Notes under the pieces: model-generated
The model's input: the letters and a program-made list of their open reading frames with translations, nothing else
Told to the model about the DNA's origin: nothing
Database searches by the model: none
Source of the DNA: Sodiomyces alkalinus F11
Taxonomy: Eukaryota; Ascomycota; Sordariomycetes; Glomerellales; Plectosphaerellaceae
Assembly: GCF_003711515.1 (NCBI RefSeq)
Contig: NW_021167087.1
Coordinates: 1,023,246-1,087,245 of the forward strand
Direction: 5' to 3'
DNA: 64,000 nt
Shown here: positions 58,672-64,000 of the stretch, one piece after another
Layout of the letters: every line of letters starts with the position of its first letter
How positions within the stretch are numbered: position 1 is the first letter of the stretch
Made by a program: the position numbers and the translations under genes

Positions 58672-58867
58672 TATTAGATTAATAGGCGTATAATCTGGCC
58701 AGAGTATAGATATAGAAGATATATAATTATATTCGTTATATAAAGGAAAGAAGAATAGGAAGGTGTGGGTGTTCTAAATACATCTACCCCTTTTCCACGC
58801 GAGGAATATAGGGCTAGCCCAGCTAATAGAAACACAGAAAACAGGCTCACGTGTTTTCAGTGCGATA
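58672..58867 (-). repeat. Copia LTR, right copy (5' LTR for the minus-strand element)
   Basis: 196 bp, gap-free alignment to 24770-24965. Its inner end is strongly mutated and its outer end nearly intact, the mirror image of the left copy. Confidence 0.9.
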
Positions 58868-58872
58868 ATGGA
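58868..58872. repeat. Target-site duplication ATGGA (right)
   Basis: Matches 24765-24769. Its ATG opens a long frame (58868-59434) that is out of frame with the BTB gene. Confidence 0.9.
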
Positions 58873-59148
58873 TAAGGTAGGTACCTTACTAATTAGATAC
58901 CTTACCGTAGGTACCTTATATGATACAGGGTACGTACCCCGTCTATCCGACGCCACGACGCCACATCCCTGCCGTCTCACCAGCCACAGCTCCCTGCATC
59001 CGTCCTTGGCACGTCTCATCAAGGTGACACTCGCGATCCATCGGACACGGAGCACGGATACACAATCTTTCACCACCACCGCCACCACCTCCACCACCAC
59101 CACCACAAACCGAACGAACACCGACCATGGACGGAAAGACAACTCGTC
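58873..59148. promoter_or_regulatory. Remaining promoter and leader of the BTB gene
   Basis: Only 276 bp separate the retrotransposon duplication from the BTB start codon. The segment has GGTACCTTA repeats and a CCACCACCGCCACC tract (about 59078-59104). An upstream ATG at 59127 in the strong context ACCATGG opens a 17-codon frame ending at 59180, overlapping the main start out of frame. Confidence 0.55.
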
Positions 59149-61008
59149 ATGGCTTTCAACGACCACGCCCACAGGCCTAGTGTCGACAAGGACAAGACCT
59201 TCTCTCTTTTCAGTGCGAGTCCCGCAGGTCCTGCTGCGACGCGGAGTGAATTCGAGGAGGTCGGCAAGATCCCACACATCCTGCCCCACGAGCGCGTCTT
59301 TCCCATTCAGATCGGCTCGGAGCTCTTTAAGCTTTCCGGTGCCTCCATTTCCAGCGATGGTGCGGTGTTTCCTCGCTTTCCCCTTCTTTCCCCCTCCCCT
59401 GTCTTCCCTTTATCTTGTTCCTCGACGCAACTAACAATTCGAGTCGCAGCGCCGTCGTACTTCTCCCAGTTCTTCCGCTCCCAGATAGACAAGGCGCTCG
59501 AAGCCGGCGAAGACCCTTGCAGCCATATCCGCACCCTCTACATCGACCGTGACCCGGCCACCTTCCACGACATCTCCCTCCACCTCCAGGGCTACCATGT
59601 GAAGCCGCGCGACGGCACGCACTTTGTGCGTCTCTTTGCCGACGCCCAGTTTTACAGCTGTCCGTACCGTCCCTTTTGCCCGTTCTTTCGTTCCCCTGTT
59701 GTTTGAAACTGACCGACTCTCCCCTCGACAGTACCGCGGCTCATCTCCCGGCTCTTCGAAGAAGACATCTTCATCTCCATCGGTCACCGCGAGTTTCAGA
59801 TCCCCCGCGACCTCTTCAACGGGCCGGGGAACACGCCCAACTTCTTCTCCCTCGGCTTCGCCCTCTTCTTCTCCCGCCCGGACGACCTCTTCCCCGGCCT
59901 CGACCGCCAAGGGCTCCTCCGCCCGCCCTCCATCGCCCCGCCGGCCGTCGACAACCGCTCGGCCGAGGTGTTCGCCGAGCTCCTCGACCTGCTGCGCGGC
60001 TACCCCGTGGCCATCCGCGACGAGACCCACCGCGCCGCCCTCCTCCGCGACTGCCGCTACTTCAACTTCAAGGGCCTCGAGCAGCGGCTCATCCCCCACC
60101 ACATCAGCTTCAACCAGTCGCGCGGCGGCCGCCCCGAGATTGTGCTGCGCATCGAGGACATTTTCAAGAGCGGCATCAGCGTCGCCGTCCACGACGACGA
60201 CGACGCCGCCGCCCTCCACCCGGGCCTCTCGCCGCTCGGCGACGTTGCCGGCCCTTTGGTGAGCTGGGTGCAGTACGCGCGTCCGTACGTCGACGCGCGG
60301 CCGGCGGAACTGATTCTCGAGATTGGCGGCGAGGCCACGCGCCTGCACCACCCTCCCGGCAGCACCACTACCACCACTACTACTACTACTACTACTAATC
60401 ATAATAAAAGCGGCAGAAGAAGCCAAAGCCCGCGCGTCGAGTTCTTCCGCGATGTGCGCACCCGCGTCGCCCGCCTCTTCGAGGTCCTTGCCACCAAGCT
60501 CAACCTGCCGCCCACCACGCAGCCGCTGGGCCTCCTCATGGCGTCGGGCGGTGCGGGCAGCCAGCCGCCCACGCCGGGCCACACCCCGCTCAGCGAGGAC
60601 CGGGTCCGCGCCGTGGTTGGGCCCGATGCCCACGTCGTGCTGGACGGCAAGCCTTTCACGCCGCCGTCGCCGTCTATGTTTGTGCCGTCGGGTAGGGACG
60701 ACCTGGCCGCCGGCTACGGCATGCGCGAAGACAGTCAAGACTCGATGACGTCGAGGAAACGCCGGCGTCTCGACACGTATGGGCAAGGGCAAGGGGAAGG
60801 GGAAGGGGAAGGGGAAGGGGAAGGGGCGTCGTCGGAGCCTGATGCGGCGGCTTGGATCGTCAAGACGGGGCAGTGGAGGTTGATGGTCCGCGGGCCCACG
60901 GGCGGTGACAAGATGTCGGCCGAGTGCGTCCTGGTGGCGGTTAGGCTGGATGCCTATTCGTCGGAGAGTACGAGGAATGCTTCTCGGGGGTTTTTGGGGG
61001 CGCCTTGA
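59149..61008 (+). CDS. BTB/POZ domain protein, possibly Whi2-like
   Basis: Exons 59149-59359, 59450-59659 and 59732-61008 give 565 residues. Intron 1 (90 bp) has a GTGCGG donor and CTAAC branch site; intron 2 (72 bp) has a GTCCGT donor and CTGAC branch site. Both restore the frame across conserved sequence (SISSD-APSYFSQFF and AQFYS-LPRLISRLF). Residues about 45-135 form a BTB/T1-like fold (FPIQIGSELFKLSG, LYIDRDPATFHDISLHLQGY). A second BTB-like block begins near 145 (EEDIFISIGHREFQIPRDLF), with a later YFNFKGLEQRLIPH typical of KCTD-like proteins. The C-terminal part has low-complexity Thr and Gly-Glu repeats (GQGEGEGEGE). Tandem BTB fungal proteins of this kind include relatives of yeast Whi2, which acts in stress and nutrient signalling; that assignment is tentative. 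The proximal promoter is truncated by the retrotransposon stack. Confidence 0.82.
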
Positions 61009-62675
61009 CTTGTTTGGCCTTTGGTATGCATGGTGTCGTTGGTCATTTTCGTTTTGATTTTATTTCATTTCTGTTTTCCATTCGGAGCAGGTTGATACGG
61101 GACTTGGATATTGTACGTGTAGAATAGCGAAATGAATTACTCGTGACGAATAAAGCGGTTTTTATTTTTATTTATTTCTTTCTCTCCTTCTTCTAGGTTA
61201 TCTATGGAGATGCGACTGATGGGAGAACTGTTGGTATTCAGCAGAGTGTAACGCAGCCTTTCGAGAAAATAGATCATTTGGTGGGAATCTACAGATGATG
61301 TGGCTGTAGTAAGTCTTCTGGAATATCCACTCTCATTGAGCGGCATAGGAAAAACGAAACGAAATACTTTACGAAGTACCTATCGTGAGAATACCCCTGA
61401 TACGTGGTGCGTCTCGTACACGTTTGAGGGTCCGCGGGGTGAAGCACATCCGACCCTCAGACCCTGTTCTTCTGTAGGTACCTGAAGGTACCTGTACCTA
61501 AGAGCAGGGATTCGGATTCCCCAGGGGACATCTGGACTTTAATTGGTCACTATTTCGCTATGACCTCGGCCATTGGCCCTGGCTTTTCCTTTTTTTCTTT
61601 TCTTTTTTCTTTTCCTTCGATTCTTCGGCATTGGCTCCGTTCTTTTACCTTGCAAGTACAGAGTAAGGAAACATCAAATCCACTTCACAACTCCACAGTC
61701 TGGTCTCGTCTCAACAAGGAAGACGAAGACGATGGCATCATGTACAGCGTAATGTTATAAAATACTTACCATTCAACAGACCACCATTGTGTCTCATTTC
61801 AGTACTATCGACGACCCATATGCGCTATAGGGCAGAGCGTCCCTCAGCACCGTAACGGTAACATTGGGCCGTCGGTCGTCTCATGTCCAAGTGTCCAAGC
61901 GCAGCCCCTTGAGCGCGTCTGCCCCTTCTCACCCCTTCCACCGAAGCCAAGCTGAATCCAGCGATTATTCAAACGTGTTTCAAGCCATCACTGCTACGTT
62001 TCCCGTTTCCCGTTTCCCGCCTAGTTCCACTTTGTAATGACAACGTACAGTGCACTCTCTCCGTCTCGAGCTGCTCGCGGCCAGCGCACTCATTATGGTA
62101 TGCCCCGACCTTTTACTTGACCCGGCCTGCCCCTGCCTCACATTGACCCATACCCACGGCCCACGGCCCAAGGCCCATGGACGCTTCATCGTGAACCCCT
62201 GCCCAGAACGGGGAGGCGTAGCAACATGCTGGGTAGGCCAAGAATAGTAGAGCCTCATACTACTACTCCTCCGTACCGACTCTGCGACAGCCATGACACG
62301 GCTGCACCTTGTTTAAAATCATGCTGTTTCCTCCCCATGTTCTTTTGCTTCTCTCTCTTCTTTTCATCTCTTTCACAAGTTTGCCAGTTGGACCACGAGT
62401 TTTCTCTCATTTTTCGTTTCTTTTCTTCTTCTTTTCATTTCTTTCTCTTCTTTGATTCTCTCCTCACCCGTTCATTCCATCTTTCGACGACAATAGGCTA
62501 GTCCTACACTCTTTTCCAGCGCCAGTCGCCTTTTATATATCATTTTATCACTTTTGATTCAGGTTCTCTGGCAGACCTTCACTTTCCTGGTTCTATTTTC
62601 CTGACTTGGACACCGCGTCTTTTCAAATCGTCCTTCGTTCGAATAAGATAGACACACATTCGCATCACCGTCAAG
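61009..62675. other. Intergenic region
   Basis: 3' flank of the BTB gene and a long pyrimidine-rich promoter/leader (62330-62640) of the next gene. No gene is supported in the 1.67 kb; short ORFs are not protein-like. Confidence 0.65.
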
Positions 62676-63572
62676 ATGCTCTACTCATCAGCTATCATGG
62701 CCGTTGCCGCCCTTGCCGGCTTCGCTCAGGCTCAGAGTACGTGCCAAACTCCCCTTTTCTTCTTCTTCCTCCTCTTCTCCTCTCATGCTCATGCTCACAC
62801 TCCTCAGTCGTCGATGTCATCCCCGTCAAAGTCGGCTCCAACAACGGCACCTTCCGCTTCTACCCCGAAAAGATCACCGCCCCCGAGGGCAGCGTCGTCC
62901 AGTTCCAGTTCATCGCCGGCAACCACACCGTCACCCAGTCCAACTTCGACAACCCCTGCACCCCGCTGGGCCTGGTCAACCCCGAGGCCGTCGGCATCCG
63001 CTCCGGCTTCCAGCCCGTCCAGGCCTCCGCCAACATGGGCCAGCTGCCCGTCTTCAACGTCTGGATCAACGACACCAGGCCTATTTGGCTGTACTGCGCC
63101 CAGGGTGCCCACTGCCAGAATGGCATGTCCATGGTGATTAATGAGAAGTGAGTTTTTCTTCTTTTCCTTTTCTTCTTTTTCTTCTTCTTTCTTCTTGCTT
63201 TTTTCTTTCATCATTCCTTTCCTCGCCAAAGTCGACTCAACTTGCTAACAAGACCGCCCCTACAGCACCCAAGCCAACGAGACTCGCTCGCTCGAGAACT
63301 ACAAGGCCCTGGCTGCCTCCCTCGCCGGTGGCGCCGGTGGTAACGCCGGCCAACCCGGCGCTGGCAACGGCGCTGGAAACGGCGGCAGCACTGGTGGTGA
63401 CGCTGGTGCTGGCGGTGACGCTGATGCTGGTGCTGACGGCACCGACAACAACAACCCCGGCCAAGGCGGCGCCGAGCAGGGCGACGTCCCCGACGTCCCC
63501 GCTGCTGCTTATTCCCTCGCCGTCCCCACCACACTGCTGCTCGCTCTCGGAACCGCTTTCCTGCTTGTCTAA
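62676..63572 (+). CDS. Secreted cupredoxin-like protein, probably GPI-anchored
   Basis: Exons 62676-62736, 62808-63147 and 63266-63572 give 235 residues. Introns of 71 bp (GTACGT donor) and 118 bp (GTGAGT donor, CTAAC branch site) keep the frame. Residues 1-19 are a signal peptide (MLYSSAIMAVAALAGFAQA). The mature domain (about 21-135) is plastocyanin-like: FYPEKITAPEGSVVQFQF, then the putative type I copper ligands His in GNHTVTQ, Cys in WLYCAQ, His in GAHCQ and Met in QNGMSM. A Gly/Asn/Ala-rich linker follows (about 150-205). The C terminus is hydrophobic (SLAVPTTLLLALGTAFLLV) after a small-residue AAA site, as in a GPI attachment signal. Such extracellular cupredoxin or serine-rich proteins are common in filamentous fungi; their substrate is generally unknown. 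Confidence 0.86.
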
Positions 63573-64000
63573 GACCTTTCTCTATTCTGCCCCGGGGAAG
63601 AAGTGTTAGAAAAAGAAGAGAGAGAGAGAGAGAGAGAAAGAGTTCGAGTTTGTCAGTTGGCCTTATTTTTGTTCAATCACGGGATTAATACCATTCTTCC
63701 CCCACATAGGGGAAACGGCGTTCGTGTCACGGGCTGTTTTTTTTTTGCCTCCATGCACAGGAGGACGGACTTGTCGGCTTGGGTGGCCGAGGCCGAGGCC
63801 GACGGGATAACCATGGGCTGCGCTCTTGGCATGAGCTTTCTATTCGCATGTTGCCAAAAGACGCATACGTTGTATACCAAGTCAGAAATATACCAGGAAT
63901 TTGAAGATCCCCTACGTACCATGTTAAAGTGACCACATCATATTTTCCATACTACTACCTGACATCATTCCAGTTCGAAAAGAACGACCCCCTTCTAATT
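63573..64000. other. 3' flank to the end of the window
   Basis: 3' UTR and downstream sequence of the cupredoxin gene, with an AG microsatellite at about 63616-63638. No further gene is supported before the window ends. Confidence 0.7.
63616..63638. repeat. (AG)n microsatellite
   Basis: About ten AG units in the 3' region of the cupredoxin gene. Confidence 0.9.

Larger units (their letters stand above)
24770..58867 (-). mobile_element. Ty1/copia LTR retrotransposon, RIP-mutated, carrying nested insertions
   Basis: Outer element of the block. It is bounded by two 196-bp LTRs (24770-24965 and 58672-58867) and a perfect 5-bp duplication. Coding order read on the minus strand from right to left is gag zinc knuckle (about 57.6 kb), protease (about 57.2 kb), integrase (about 56.5-56.0 kb), then, after insertion B, reverse transcriptase and RNase H (41.1-39.3 kb). 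Integrase before RT is the copia order. Removing insertions C, A and B with their duplications leaves about 7,240 bp. All frames are broken by TAA, TAG and TGA codons from C-to-T and G-to-A changes, so the element is dead. Confidence 0.9.

Noticed and set aside
24770..58867. Possible centromere, mitochondrial insertion or sub-telomere because of low GC
   Set aside because: Paired LTRs, target duplications and readable gag-pol frames explain essentially the whole block as RIP-mutated retrotransposons.

Overview
The window is nuclear DNA of a filamentous ascomycete, most likely a sordariomycete. The genes are GC-rich, with introns of 71-214 bp that have GT/AG ends and usually CTAAC or CTGAC branch sites. 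The proteins are typical of Pezizomycotina. A 34-kb AT-rich block carries the mutation pattern of repeat-induced point mutation (RIP). The species cannot be named from sequence alone.

Left arm (1-24.76 kb): a DBP6/DDX51-type ribosome-biogenesis DEAD-box helicase (+); a small uncharacterised coiled-coil protein with three exons (-); a large Pro/Gln-rich bromodomain protein resembling the BRD8/Bdc1 subunit of NuA4 (+); the ER chaperone LHS1/GRP170 (-), convergent with it; a Zn2Cys6 transcription factor (+), divergent from LHS1 across 3.3 kb; and an SCP-x-type thiolase (+). Right arm (58.87-64 kb): a BTB/POZ protein (+) and a secreted, probably GPI-anchored cupredoxin-like protein (+). These are housekeeping or regulatory genes and form no obvious shared pathway.

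Middle (24,770-58,867): one nested stack of LTR retrotransposons. The outer element is a Ty1/copia element with pol on the minus strand, 196-bp LTRs and target duplication ATGGA. Three elements are inserted in it: gypsy chromovirus C (25,100-32,286, minus, duplication GTAAG); element A (32,853-38,557); and element B (41,143-55,093, duplication GTCTT), of the same family as A. B is itself interrupted by gypsy chromovirus D (41,721-50,472, plus, duplication AGTAG). Without its inserts the copia element is about 7.24 kb. Everything is riddled with C-to-T and G-to-A changes, mainly CpA to TpA, so no functional ORF survives, but the reading frames can still be followed through the new stop codons.

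The least ordinary content is in this block. A and B have no recognisable pol, yet encode versions of one unidentified protein (about 550 codons in A). Both gypsy elements also have a long degenerate reading frame antisense to pol, between integrase and the 3' LTR. RIP damage fades toward the outer edges of the stack, as shown by comparing its two terminal LTRs. The stack ends 276 bp upstream of the start codon of the BTB gene. Apart from these there is no sign of a biosynthetic cluster, virus, CRISPR array or confident RNA gene.
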